The position numbers were made by a program, and so were the translations under genes. A stretch of 64,000 nucleotides of DNA, taken from contig NZ_ANAE01000088.1 in NCBI RefSeq assembly GCF_000341265.1, positions 62,674 to 126,673 of the forward strand, given 5' to 3'. Positions 1 to 8,427 of this stretch are shown piece by piece. Source of the stretch: Nocardiopsis prasina DSM 43845. Its GTDB lineage: Bacteria; Actinomycetota; Actinomycetes; Streptosporangiales; Streptosporangiaceae. The notes under the pieces were generated by a model. The model made no database searches. It saw only the letters and a program-made list of their open reading frames with translations, and was not told the origin of the DNA. Position 1 is the stretch's first letter. Each line of letters begins with the position of its first letter.

Positions 1-82
1 CCTCGGCCAGGGTCCGGTCGAGGTCGTTCTCGATGAGCCGGTCCAGGTGCTTGAGCCAGAATCCGATGGGCAGGTCGGTCAT
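1..82 (-). CDS. MarR-type regulator, N-terminus only (cut by window edge)
   Basis: Only the first 27 codons are inside the window, reading MTDLPIGFWLKHLDRLIEND and on. This matches the first helix of MarR-family winged-helix regulators, where the segment forms part of the dimer interface; the DNA-binding wing lies outside the window. The ATG is preceded by GGAGG at good spacing. A short palindrome about 40 bases upstream could be its own operator. The family call rests on one helix, so it is moderate. Confidence 0.55.
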   Translation of the reverse strand, partial: MTDLPIGFWLKHLDRLIENDLDRTLAE

Positions 83-446
83 GGTGCCTCCGGATGGGTC
101 GAGGTCCGGGTCCCGAACGGACCGACGATATATCGGCCGTCGCCGTCGCGGCCAGTGTCACGCCGGATTCGGCCGGTGCGTGTTCCGTGAGGCCGATGGT
201 GAGAGACGGTGCGCAGGTGCAGTCGCCAGCCGTCGCCCCCGGGTGGCCCGGGCCACCCGGGGCGGTTGATCCCGGCGGGGGAGCGCTGAGTACTGAACGG
301 TCACCGGTCCCTTCCGTACGATCTCGGTGACACAGGGGCGCCGCCGATCAGCTCCGTCACGGCCGTCAGTGAGAGCCGCGCGCTCCAGGGCCTCGTCGCA
401 GTGGGACCGGGCGACTGGTGGAAGGGCAGGCCCACCGCTGACTGGC
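83..446. other. Intergenic region with a CGATATATCG palindrome
   Basis: No convincing gene here; the open frames in both directions look like compositional shadows. It holds the upstream region of the leftward MarR-like gene. The one distinct site is the 10-base palindrome CGATATATCG at 124-133, an AT island in GC-rich DNA that could overlap a -10 element and serve as an operator. The remainder, about 140-446, is featureless. Confidence 0.4.
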
Positions 447-1250
447 TCAGTCCGGAACCCGGCACAGGATCGCGCCCCGGGGGATGACGAACACACCGTC
501 GGGATGAGCGCTCCACCGCCGCCAGCCCTGGGAGATCCACTCCAGGTCGTCCTGGCTCGCCATCCCCCTCGCGACGGCGTCGCTCCCCACCGCCGACTCC
601 AGGATCCGGCGCGACCACATGTCGCCCCACCAGGAACGGCGTTCGGGGTCTGAGTGGTTCCACGCCTCGGCGACATAGCTGACCTCGGTGAATCCGGCCG
701 CGTGCGCCCAGGCCAGCAGGTGGCGTCCGGCGTCGGGTTCGCCCCCGTTGGCGCGGGCCACCCGCTGGTAGAGCGTCATCCAGGCGTCCAGCTCGGGCAG
801 GCGCGGGTACCAGAACATCGCCGAGTAGTCGCTGTCGCAGGCGGCCACCACGCCGCCCGGTCGGGCGACCCTGCCCATCTCGGCCAGGGCCCGCACCGGG
901 TCGCCCACGTGTTGGAGGACCTGGTGGGCGTGGACGACGTCGAAGGCGTCGTCGGGCAGGTCCAGGCCGTGGACGTCGCCGACCACGAAGTCGACGTTGT
1001 CCGCGCCCGCCTCCTCGGCGTGGGCTCGTGCCCGCTCGACCGCCTCGGTGGAGGCGTCCACGGCGGTGACGCGGCCGGGCGCGACCCTGCGGGCGAGGTC
1101 GACGGTGATGCTGCCGGGACCGCAGCCCACGTCCAGGAGGGAGTGCCCGGGCCTGATCTCCGGCAGCGCGTATGCGGCTGAGTTCTCCGCGTTCCGCCAC
1201 AGGTAGGAGGTGGTGACGGTCGGGTGCTGTCCGTGCGTGTACCGGGCCAT
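447..1250 (-). CDS. Class I SAM-dependent methyltransferase
   Basis: A 267-residue protein with a Rossmann-type SAM-binding fold. Motif I is LLDVGCGPG at about residues 38-46, an acidic ribose-binding strand end follows (AVDAS, near 64), and the motif around GDVHGLDLPDDAFDVV leads into the post-motif helix. This is the UbiE/Methyltransf_11 type of soluble small-molecule methyltransferase; the substrate cannot be told from sequence. The C-terminal third is rich in Trp and probably forms the substrate lid. It stands alone, with a short inverted repeat upstream of its ATG. Confidence 0.85.
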   Translation of the reverse strand: MARYTHGQHPTVTTSYLWRNAENSAAYALPEIRPGHSLLDVGCGPGSITVDLARRVAPGRVTAVDASTEAVERARAHAEEAGADNVDFVVGDVHGLDLPDDAFDVVHAHQVLQHVGDPVRALAEMGRVARPGGVVAACDSDYSAMFWYPRLPELDAWMTLYQRVARANGGEPDAGRHLLAWAHAAGFTEVSYVAEAWNHSDPERRSWWGDMWSRRILESAVGSDAVARGMASQDDLEWISQGWRRWSAHPDGVFVIPRGAILCRVPD

Positions 1251-1307
1251 CGGGTTCCGCCTTCGTCTCGGGGGCTTCGGCCGACCCTACCCCCACATCT
1301 CTCCTTA

Positions 1308-1323
1308 TGAGACTCAGTTCTCA
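1308..1323. promoter_or_regulatory. Inverted repeat upstream of the methyltransferase
   Basis: TGAGA and TCTCA arms separated by six bases lie in a locally AT-rich stretch about 60 bases before the methyltransferase ATG. It is well placed to be an operator or part of the promoter, but no regulator can be assigned. Confidence 0.3.
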
Positions 1324-1348
1324 ATAGGCGAGACGAAAAATGTCCGGA

Positions 1349-1762
1349 TCAGTGGGACAGCCGCTCCTCCAGGGCCTTCAGGTCGGAGACGAACCAGCAC
1401 TGCGTTCCGCGATCACACTCGCGGACGAGATCGCGAAAGGCGTCGCTGGCCGCCACGTGCGCGGAGACGTCCCCGACCACGGCCAGACGGAGTCGGTAGT
1501 TGGCGAACTTCTGGAGGAACTCTCCCGCCACGCCGGTGCTCAGCCGGAAGAAGTCCGGGTCCAGGCGTCCGGCGGGCACCGCGACCCAGGTGACGCCGTG
1601 GTGGAAGGCGTCCCCGATCACGTCGGCGGCCTCGCGCAGGGGAGGTCCCAGCTCCGGGCAGAGCATGACCGGCCGTGTGCCCAGCTGGCGGACCTCCGGG
1701 AGGGTCTGCGACATCGGCTCCGTTTCCCTGCCCGGCTCCCCTGCTGCGTCCGGAGCGCTCAC
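1349..1762 (-). CDS. DUF4180 domain protein
   Basis: A 137-residue soluble protein. The core from about residue 45 to the end contains the DUF4180 signature: a segment ending in DFFRLSTGVAGEFLQKFANY followed by RLAVVGD. The function of this family is unknown. Its start ATG overlaps the stop of the upstream HTH gene by four bases (ATGA), so the two are almost certainly translationally coupled. Members I recall often sit beside a small DNA-binding protein, as here. A later Met at residue 17 is an alternative start. Confidence 0.8.
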   Translation of the reverse strand: MSAPDAAGEPGRETEPMSQTLPEVRQLGTRPVMLCPELGPPLREAADVIGDAFHHGVTWVAVPAGRLDPDFFRLSTGVAGEFLQKFANYRLRLAVVGDVSAHVAASDAFRDLVRECDRGTQCWFVSDLKALEERLSH

Positions 1763-2199
1763 CGCTGGTCACCCACGAGGGAGTCGATGTAGCCCAGCAG
1801 GGTCGAGGTGGAGGCGAGGTCGCCCACCATGACCACCTTCAGCCGGGAGCGCTCGGGGTCGTGGACCACCTGGACGTGCGCCCGGCCGCGGTCCTCGGGG
1901 CGCCCGGTGACCGTGAGCAGCGTGGTGACGCGATCGGCCATGGCGCGGTCGACCCCGTCGACCTGCACCACCGTGGAGGCCTCCGCATGCGGAGCCTCCC
2001 GGGTCTCGGGCCCCTCCTCGGACAACGGGCCACCCGTGAACTCCTCAAGGTCACGGCGGCGGACGCGGTACTGCTTCCCGATCCGGGTGGCCGCCAGGCG
2101 CCCTTCACGGACGTAGGCGCGCACCGTCTTGACGTGCAGACCCAGAAGGTCCGCGACCTGGTCCACCGAGTAGTACTGCTGGGGCACGGCTCTCCTCAC
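1759..2199 (-). CDS. Excisionase/MerR-type helix-turn-helix protein
   Basis: A 146-residue protein. Residues about 8-55 are a MerR/excisionase-like winged HTH (YYSVDQVADLLGLHVKTVRA, then VREGRLAATRIGKQYRVRR). The C-terminal half is an alpha/beta domain with a VQVVHDPERSRLKVVMVGD segment, distantly like the end of its DUF4180 partner. I chose GTG at 2197-2199 because GGAAGGAGG stands eight bases upstream; the frame stays open further up only into the promoter. It is the first gene of a two-gene operon and the likely repressor at the large inverted repeat at 2219-2264. Confidence 0.8.
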   Translation of the reverse strand: MRRAVPQQYYSVDQVADLLGLHVKTVRAYVREGRLAATRIGKQYRVRRRDLEEFTGGPLSEEGPETREAPHAEASTVVQVDGVDRAMADRVTTLLTVTGRPEDRGRAHVQVVHDPERSRLKVVMVGDLASTSTLLGYIDSLVGDQR

Positions 2200-2218
2200 T
2201 GACGCTTCCTCCTTCCGC

Positions 2219-2264
2219 AAACTTCCCTCATCATACTCGCGATCACAGGACTTTAGGGAAGTTT
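2219..2264 (-). promoter_or_regulatory. Promoter with flanking 10-base inverted repeat for the HTH-DUF4180 operon
   Basis: Perfect 10-base arms AAACTTCCCT (2219-2228) and AGGGAAGTTT (2255-2264) are 36 bases apart centre to centre. On the minus strand a TATGAT -10 box (2230-2235) lies just inside the proximal arm, and the operon's ribosome-binding site follows. This suits autoregulation by the adjacent HTH protein. The same region lies before the divergent VOC gene and could control both. Confidence 0.5.
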
Positions 2265-2336
2265 GGGGAGTGTGGTGCGGCACGAGAGAAGCGGGTACCA
2301 GAGGGGAGAGGGGAAACTCCGGGGGAGGGGGAGACC

Positions 2337-2819
2337 ATGGCACTCCTCCACACGATCAGGCCGTGTCTGTGGTTCAACGACCAGGCACAACAGGCGGTGG
2401 AGTTCTACACGCACGTCTTCGAGAACTCGCGCGTGCTCAGGACCACGTACTACGGCCCCGACATGCCGGGGGCCGAGGGCACCGTGCTGACCATCGAGTT
2501 CGAACTGGACGGAGCGCCCTTCACAGCGCTCAACGGCGGGGGCGGGTTCACCTTCGACGAGGCGGTGTCCTTCCAGGTCATCTGCCGCGATCAGGCCGAG
2601 TCCGACCGCTACTGGAACGCCCTCACCGACGGCGGCCAGGAGAGCCAGTGCGGCTGGCTCCGGGACCGCTTCGGCCTCTCCTGGCAGGTCTTCCCGGAGG
2701 AGCTGGACTCCCTGGTGTGGGACCCCGACCCCGAGCGGGCGTACCGGGCCACCCAGGCCATGCTCACGATGCGCCGGATCGACCTGGAGGCGGTCCGCCG
2801 GGCGGCGGACGGCGTCTGA
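2337..2819 (+). CDS. PhnB-like VOC (glyoxalase fold) protein
   Basis: A 160-residue protein opening with IRPCLWFNDQAQQAVEFYTHVF, the hallmark of the PhnB/3-demethylubiquinone-methyltransferase-like branch of the vicinal oxygen chelate superfamily. Later segments include GGGGFTFDEAVSFQVICRDQ and LRDRFGLSWQVFP, also family-typical. No enzymatic activity can be assigned. It is divergent from the HTH-DUF4180 operon and has a purine-rich ribosome-binding region before its ATG. Confidence 0.85.
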   Translation: MALLHTIRPCLWFNDQAQQAVEFYTHVFENSRVLRTTYYGPDMPGAEGTVLTIEFELDGAPFTALNGGGGFTFDEAVSFQVICRDQAESDRYWNALTDGGQESQCGWLRDRFGLSWQVFPEELDSLVWDPDPERAYRATQAMLTMRRIDLEAVRRAADGV

Positions 2820-2864
2820 GCCGGGCCGGACCGGCCCCGTGGGCGGGACGGCACGGGCGTCCCC

Positions 2865-3623
2865 TCACCCGTGAAGGGCGGTGGGCGGATGGCGCAGCGC
2901 GCAGTCCCCGCACAGACCGCCCCCGGGCAGCCGGTAGTACAGACAGCAGGTGGTCCTGCGGAAGACCGCCGACCCGGCGCGGTCCGCCCCGACATAGGCA
3001 CCCGTGCCCCGAAGGGAGGGGCGGTCCATGAGGACTCGGACCACCTCCTCCGCGTGGGCGCGCTGCTCCACCCGGGCGCCACCCAGGGCGCGAGCGGCCC
3101 CGGCCAGGGCCGCACCGGTGTCGCCGCGCAGCAGACCGGGGGAGACCCGGCCGATCCCGGTCAGGGCCTCCTCCACGCGGGTCAGCACACCTCCCACCAC
3201 GGTCTCGTCCACCCAGGCGGCGACCTCGCCTGGTTCCCTCGACAGCGGTACGGCCCGGGTCTGTTCCGTACGCAGCTCCAACGACCCCGAGCGCCCCGGT
3301 TCGTGGACGAACAGGTCGGCGCGCAGCCCCACCCCGTGACACAGCCCCGCCGCCAGCACCGGCGAGAGCAACCGTGAGGCCAGCCCCTGGTGGAACAGCG
3401 AGGCGCCCACCCGCCACTCCACGTCCTCCGCGCCGACACCCGAGACCGCGCCGAGCTGGGCCCGCACGCGGTCGACCTCGACGGCCACCCGCTCCCGTCC
3501 GGAATCGGTGCGTCCGTCCCACGCGGTGACCGGCTCCCAGCCCCCACCGAGCGGAGCGCTCCCCACCCGGAAGAACGTGTTGACGCCCCCGACGTCCTCC
3601 AACACCCGTTCCAGCACCGCCAC
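2865..3623 (-). CDS. FhuF-like (2Fe-2S) protein, probable ferric-siderophore reductase
   Basis: About 252 residues. The C-terminus carries the four-cysteine pattern TTCCLYYRLPGGGLCGDC, the C-C-x10-C-x2-C cluster that binds a [2Fe-2S] centre in FhuF-type reductases, which reduce iron in imported siderophores. The N-terminal domain is acidic and soluble. Start uncertain: I chose GTG at 3621-3623, giving the family-like beginning VAVLERVLEDVG; the frame is open upstream but has no better start. No siderophore transporter is adjacent. Confidence 0.75.
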   Translation of the reverse strand: MAVLERVLEDVGGVNTFFRVGSAPLGGGWEPVTAWDGRTDSGRERVAVEVDRVRAQLGAVSGVGAEDVEWRVGASLFHQGLASRLLSPVLAAGLCHGVGLRADLFVHEPGRSGSLELRTEQTRAVPLSREPGEVAAWVDETVVGGVLTRVEEALTGIGRVSPGLLRGDTGAALAGAARALGGARVEQRAHAEEVVRVLMDRPSLRGTGAYVGADRAGSAVFRRTTCCLYYRLPGGGLCGDCALRHPPTALHG

Positions 3624-3764
3624 CCCCCGGTCGACGAACCCGAACCCCCACCCTGCACCATCCGGCGCCCGACCCGCCCCGACCAGGCCGGTAGTGCTGG
3701 CACCACCCGCGTTCCTCGTGCTGCTGACCTCGTGCCCAACTGCCCCGATCCCTAGATTGGTCCT

Positions 3765-5174
3765 GTGAGCGGCACACGAGAACAGCGGGCGCGGAGCGCG
3801 GAACGGGACGGCGGAAGGGTCGGGGCCCGGCTGACCGCCCTGGCCGGTGTCCCCTTCGCCTCCGACCTCCACGGAAGCGGATGGCGGCTGCTCCTGGTCC
3901 AGGTCCTGCACCTGATGACCTCCCTGACCCTGGCACTCTTCTACCTGATCCCCGTCTCCCTGCTGGTCATGGTGGCGAGCTGGATCGGTGTGGGGCTGTT
4001 CCTGCCCTGGACGGACATCGGGTTCACCTACCCGGCCTCCCAGATCGTCCGCGACTCCCTGGGGTTCCTGGTCGCCCTGCCCGTCACCGCCACCCTGCTC
4101 GCCAGACTCGCCTGCCGGGTCCAACGCGACCGCCTCGCCAACGTGTTCGGGATCGTGGAGGCCAACCCGCCCGACCCCCTGGCCGACGACAACCCCTGGA
4201 CCCGGGTGTGGCGGTTCGTCTTCGGCCGCGACGCGTGGACCATGGTGGTCTACAGCACCGCCGCCGGCCTGCACGGACTGTTCGCCGCCGGCCTGGTCGT
4301 GGTGTTCGTGGTGTGCGGCGGGGCCGCCGCCATCGGTGCGTCCCTGGGAATCGCCTACATCCTGGCCCTGGGCACACCGGGCGACCTGGTCGGCCCGCTG
4401 ATCCTGGTCGTCGTCGGCCCGCTGGCCGCCGTGGTCGGTCTGCGTCTGGCCCCCCACATGATCTCCACCGAGGTCCTCCTGCACCGCCTGCTGCTCTTCG
4501 AGGCCCCCGAGGTCCGGATGCGGCGCAGGCTCCTGCACGTCCAGGACAGCCGACTACGGATGGTCGACGAGGCCGAGGCCGAACGCCGCAGGATCGAACG
4601 CGACCTGCACGACGGCGCCCAGCAACGGCTCCTCGCGCTCACCATGACCCTCACCCGGGCGCGCGCCCGGCTCTCCCACGACCCCGACGGCGCCCGTGAG
4701 CTGATCTCCGAGGCGCAGAAGGAGTCCCGGGAGGTCATGACCGAACTCCGCCAGGTCGCGCGCGGCCTGCACCCCAGGGTCCTGACCGACCACGGGCTCG
4801 GCGCGGCCCTGCCGGTGGCGGCCGGTCGCTCCCCGGTCCCGGTCCGCCTCGACGTGGACCTGCCCGAACGCCCCTCGGCCCGGGCCGAGGGGGTCGCCTA
4901 CTACGTGGTCTGTGAGGCGCTGACCAACATCGCCAAGCACGCCGACGCCGAGCAGGTCACCGTGACCACCGAACGGATCGCGGCCCTTGGACGCGGGGGC
5001 GAGCTGCTGCGCGTCACCGTGACCGACGACGGGGTCGGGGGCGCCGACCCCGAGACGGGCACCGGTCTGTACGGGCTGTGGGACCGGGTGGACGCGGTCG
5101 ACGGGATACTGACCGTCGACAGCCCGACCGGCGGGGGCACCGTCCTGACCGCGAACATCCCATGGAAGGCGTGA
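3765..5174 (+). CDS. Membrane sensor histidine kinase (HisKA_3 type)
   Basis: A 469-residue protein. The N-terminal half (about 40-250) is a multi-pass sensor with roughly four hydrophobic segments, like the putative sensor domain of actinobacterial kinases. It is followed by a dimerisation/phosphoacceptor helix with RIERDLHDGAQQRL (His about 282) and a HATPase domain (CEALTNIAKHADAEQV near 385-400, DDGVGG and GTGLYGL near the end). GTG start: a TAGATT -10-like box six bases upstream suggests a leaderless transcript. The stop overlaps the response-regulator gene region, so the two form a two-component system. Confidence 0.92.
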   Translation: MSGTREQRARSAERDGGRVGARLTALAGVPFASDLHGSGWRLLLVQVLHLMTSLTLALFYLIPVSLLVMVASWIGVGLFLPWTDIGFTYPASQIVRDSLGFLVALPVTATLLARLACRVQRDRLANVFGIVEANPPDPLADDNPWTRVWRFVFGRDAWTMVVYSTAAGLHGLFAAGLVVVFVVCGGAAAIGASLGIAYILALGTPGDLVGPLILVVVGPLAAVVGLRLAPHMISTEVLLHRLLLFEAPEVRMRRRLLHVQDSRLRMVDEAEAERRRIERDLHDGAQQRLLALTMTLTRARARLSHDPDGARELISEAQKESREVMTELRQVARGLHPRVLTDHGLGAALPVAAGRSPVPVRLDVDLPERPSARAEGVAYYVVCEALTNIAKHADAEQVTVTTERIAALGRGGELLRVTVTDDGVGGADPETGTGLYGLWDRVDAVDGILTVDSPTGGGTVLTANIPWKA

Positions 5175-5176
5175 CC

Positions 5177-5869
5177 GTGAGCACGGCCGACACACACGAC
5201 GAACGGCGGGGGCCGAGCGTCATCATCGCCGAGGACTCCGTGCTGCTGCGCAGCGGCATGGTCCGGCTGCTTGAGGACTCCGGGGTGGAGATCCTCGCCG
5301 AGGTGGGCGACGCCGACGCGTTGACCGCCGCCGTCCTCGAGCATCCGGACGTCGATCTGTGCCTGATCGACATCCGGATGCCGCCCACCTACTCGGAGGA
5401 GGGCATCCAGGCCGCGGTGCGTATTCGGCAGGACCACCCGGAGGTGGCCGTGCTGCTGCTGTCCCAGCACGTGGTCAGCCGCTACGCCGCCGACCTGCTC
5501 GGCGGCGGCGCCGAGAAGGTCGGCTACCTGCTCAAGGACCGGGTGGCCGACATCGAGGAGTTCCTCGCCGTGCTGCGCCGGGTGGCCGGGGGCGGCGCGG
5601 CGATCGACCCCGAGGTGGTCTCACAGCTGCTGAGCAGGCGCCGGGACCGGGCCCTGGAAGGCCTCACACCGCGTGAGGGTGAGGTCCTCGAGGTGATGGC
5701 GCAGGGTCTGAACAACGCCGGGATCGCCGACCGGCTCACCATCACCGACCGGGCCGTGGAGAAGCACATCAGGTCGATCTTCACCAAGCTCGACCTCGGC
5801 CAGGACGACCACGACCACCGCAGGGTCCAGGCGGTGCTGCGCTACCTGCGCGGCACCGACCGGGACTGA
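5177..5869 (+). CDS. NarL/LuxR-type response regulator
   Basis: About 230 residues. The receiver domain has the acidic pocket near VIIAEDS, the phosphoacceptor Asp in LCLIDIRMP and the conserved Lys in YLLKD. A C-terminal LuxR HTH follows (LTPREGEVLEVMAQGLNNAGIA through RAVEKHIRSIFTKL). I chose GTG at 5177 because GGAAGG lies seven bases upstream; GTG at 5171 overlaps the kinase stop and ATG at 5162 is also in frame. It is the cognate regulator of the kinase before it. Confidence 0.92.
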   Translation: MSTADTHDERRGPSVIIAEDSVLLRSGMVRLLEDSGVEILAEVGDADALTAAVLEHPDVDLCLIDIRMPPTYSEEGIQAAVRIRQDHPEVAVLLLSQHVVSRYAADLLGGGAEKVGYLLKDRVADIEEFLAVLRRVAGGGAAIDPEVVSQLLSRRRDRALEGLTPREGEVLEVMAQGLNNAGIADRLTITDRAVEKHIRSIFTKLDLGQDDHDHRRVQAVLRYLRGTDRD

Positions 5870-5931
5870 CCGGCACCGGCACGACACCGGGAAGCCAGAG
5901 GGAGGGCCGAGCCTTCCAGGAAGGGAAGAAC

Positions 5932-6900
5932 ATGACTTTCAGGGCACGAGGCCTGTACGCCTCCTCAAGCAAGGAACGCGGGGGATTCCGCCGGGGACCG
6001 TGGATGTTCCTGGGCGGGGTGCTCGTGCTGGCGCTGGTCGTCCTCACCGCGCTCTCCGTGCTGGGGAACATGACCGTCAACCAGTCGGACCGCGCGGACT
6101 CCTTCAGCGGGGTGAGCGCGCTGGAGATCGACAACTCCACCGGCGGGGAGGTCCTGCTCCGCGGCGGCACGGGCGACGAGGTCACCGTGGACCGCAAGCT
6201 GCGGGGCAGCCCCCTGTCGGAGCCGGACGAGGACATCGAGGCCGAGGGGGGCACGCTGGAGATCGACACCGACTGTTCGGGGCTGCCGCTCTTCAACTCC
6301 TGCTCGGTCGACTACGAGGTCACGGTCCCCACGGGGACCCATGTGACGTTGGAGACCATCAGCGGCCGGGTCTCCGTGGAGAACCTGGAGGGCGACCTCA
6401 GCGTGGAGACCACCAGCGGCGCCGTGGACGTGTCGGAGCACAGCGGCGCGGTCGACGTGGAGAGCGTCTCCGGCAACGTCGTCCTCGACGGGGTCGAGGG
6501 CGCGGCGCGGGCCCACACCGTCAGCGGCCGGATCACGGCCTCCGGCGAGGGCCCCCTGCTGGACGTCTCCAGCACCTCGGCCGAGATCCTCGCGGAGGAC
6601 TTCACCGCCGACGAGATCCGGGCCGAGTCGGTGAGCGGTGCGCTGGAGCTCGGCGGCGGGTTCACCACCCTGGAGGCCGTCACCACCTCCGGTGCGGTCA
6701 GGGCGCGGACCACCGACCCCTTCGACCTTCTGTCGGTGGAGACCGTCAGCGGCGGGGTCGTGGCCACGGTCCCGGACGGGGAGTACGAGGTCACCGGGGA
6801 GTCGGTGTCCGGCCAGCGCGACTTCGGTGTGGGCACCGGTGGCGGCGACGGTCGGATCGACGTCAACACCACCAGCGGTACCGTCCGGGTCGAGAGCTAG
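5932..6900 (+). CDS. DUF4097 membrane-anchored beta-strand repeat protein
   Basis: A 322-residue protein with a short cytoplasmic N-terminus, one transmembrane helix (about 22-45, PWMFLGGVLVLALVVLTALSV) and an extracytoplasmic domain of repeating TTSGAV / SVSGNV / TVSGRI / SVSGAL units typical of DUF4097 beta-solenoid-like proteins. It follows the two-component genes by 62 bases on the same strand with its own GGAAGGGAAG ribosome-binding site. In Bacillus-type LiaFSR modules a DUF4097 protein (LiaG) accompanies the sensor genes, so an envelope-stress role is a reasonable inference. Confidence 0.8.
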   Translation: MTFRARGLYASSSKERGGFRRGPWMFLGGVLVLALVVLTALSVLGNMTVNQSDRADSFSGVSALEIDNSTGGEVLLRGGTGDEVTVDRKLRGSPLSEPDEDIEAEGGTLEIDTDCSGLPLFNSCSVDYEVTVPTGTHVTLETISGRVSVENLEGDLSVETTSGAVDVSEHSGAVDVESVSGNVVLDGVEGAARAHTVSGRITASGEGPLLDVSSTSAEILAEDFTADEIRAESVSGALELGGGFTTLEAVTTSGAVRARTTDPFDLLSVETVSGGVVATVPDGEYEVTGESVSGQRDFGVGTGGGDGRIDVNTTSGTVRVES

Positions 6901-7286
6901 ACGCCCCGGCGTTCGAAGCGCAGCGCCGCCCAGTCCGAGTCGATCGGCACCTGGGCGGTGCCGCGCCATCCCGCGTCCACGAGGGTGTCCCAGCCCTTGT
7001 CCGCTGTCAGGTCCGTGATGATCGTGCCGCCCCGCTGGGGGAAGCACACCCACACGCGGGTGGTGGGGCCGGTGAGCGCCAGGGCGCGTGGGCCCTCCCG
7101 TTCGACGGTGCCCCGGTCCAGGGCGAACAGGTGCAGGTCGTCGTACTCGGCACCCTCGATCGGACCGAGGTCGATGTGGATGTCGGTCGGGGGTTCCAGC
7201 AGCCGCAGGTAGCGTTCGGGGGCGTTGAGGACGAGCAGCCGGTCTCCGGGCTCGACCCCCAACCTCCGGGCGAGTGTCTCCGACAT
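6897..7286 (-). CDS. DUF3052-like hypothetical protein
   Basis: About 129 residues, soluble, starting MSETLARRLGVEPGDRLLVLNAPERY and containing TTRVWVCFPQRGG near the middle. This layout recalls DUF3052 proteins, whose function is unknown. I chose the inner ATG at 7284-7286, next to a GGAGGAGGA ribosome-binding site. Its 3' end overlaps the convergent DUF4097 gene by four bases. Confidence 0.6.
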   Translation of the reverse strand: MSETLARRLGVEPGDRLLVLNAPERYLRLLEPPTDIHIDLGPIEGAEYDDLHLFALDRGTVEREGPRALALTGPTTRVWVCFPQRGGTIITDLTADKGWDTLVDAGWRGTAQVPIDSDWAALRFERRGV

Positions 7287-7410
7287 TCCTCCTCCGTTCA
7301 CGTGTCGGCCGTGCGCGGCCTCTCCTCGGCCACCGTACGGTCCCCCCGGGCGGAAACCGAGGACCTTCCCCGCCTCGACCCGGACATGACCGTGTTTTTA
7401 GGATGCCCAC

Positions 7411-8427
7411 ATGACACAACAGAACGGTGGGCCGCGCTGGGGCGTGGTGGGGACCGGTGGGATCGCGCACGCCTTCATGGAGGGACTGCGGGCCGTCCCC
7501 TCGGCCCGGGTCACGGCGGTGGGCTCGCGCACGCTGGACCGGGCGGAGGAGTTCGGTCGGGTGTGGGACGTCCCGAACCGCCACGGCGGATACGAGGAAC
7601 TCGCGGCCGACCCCGACGTGGACGTGGTGTACGTGGCCACGCCGCACCCCTGGCATCATCCGAACACCCTCATGATGCTCGAAGCGGGCAAGCACGTGCT
7701 CGTGGAGAAGCCCATGGCGATGAACGCGCTCCAGGTGTCGCAGATGGTGGCGGCGGCCCGTGCCAACGACCGCTTCCTGATGGAGGCCATGTGGACGCGT
7801 TTCCTGCCGGCCTCCCGGCTCGCCCGCGAACTGGTCGCGGACGGGGCGGTCGGCGAACTGTGCACGGTCTCCGCTGACTTCGGGATCAACGTCCCCTACG
7901 ACCCCGACCACCGGCTGTTCAACGTCGACCTCGGCGGCGGCGCTCTGATGGACCTGGGGGTGTACCCGCTGGCGCTGGCCGCGCAGTACCTGGGCGAACT
8001 CACCGTCGTGGGCGCCACCCGGCAGCTGTCGCCGGACCGGATGGTGGACACCCAGACGTCGGTGCTGGTGCACGGGGAGAACGGGGTGAGCGCCTCCCTG
8101 ACCTGCGCCTCCCGCAACGTCCTGCCCAACCGCGCGGTGCTGGCCGGGACGGACGGTTGGATCGAGATCCCGCTCTTCTGGGCCGCCACCGAACTGGTCC
8201 TGCACCGGGAGGGGCGCGCGCCCGAACGGTTCCACCGGCCCTTCCGGGCCAACGGCTACGAGTACGAGATCGGGGAGGTCGGGCGGTGCCTGGCCGCTGG
8301 TGAGCGCCAGAGCCCGGACATGACCTGGGCGGAGAGCCTGCGGCTGGCCGGGGTCACGGACCAGATCAGGGACGTGGGCGCGCTGGTGAGCGGCCCGTCC
8401 GACGTCAGAAGCGTCCCCCGGGTATGA
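7411..8427 (+). CDS. Gfo/Idh/MocA family NAD(P)-dependent oxidoreductase
   Basis: A 338-residue protein. The N-terminal Rossmann fold starts WGVVGTGGIAHAF (about 10-22) and the family EKP motif is at HVLVEKPMAMNA (about 96-107), followed by a C-terminal alpha/beta substrate domain with GGGALMDLGVYPLALA. The family oxidises or reduces sugars, inositols and related polyols; the substrate here is unknown. It stands alone, and its end overlaps the convergent gene by 23 bases. Confidence 0.88.
   Translation: MTQQNGGPRWGVVGTGGIAHAFMEGLRAVPSARVTAVGSRTLDRAEEFGRVWDVPNRHGGYEELAADPDVDVVYVATPHPWHHPNTLMMLEAGKHVLVEKPMAMNALQVSQMVAAARANDRFLMEAMWTRFLPASRLARELVADGAVGELCTVSADFGINVPYDPDHRLFNVDLGGGALMDLGVYPLALAAQYLGELTVVGATRQLSPDRMVDTQTSVLVHGENGVSASLTCASRNVLPNRAVLAGTDGWIEIPLFWAATELVLHREGRAPERFHRPFRANGYEYEIGEVGRCLAAGERQSPDMTWAESLRLAGVTDQIRDVGALVSGPSDVRSVPRV

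Noticed and set aside
3624-4538. N-terminal extension of the FhuF-like gene into a 557-residue protein
   Set aside because: The extension is antisense to the histidine kinase gene and has a shadow-type composition.
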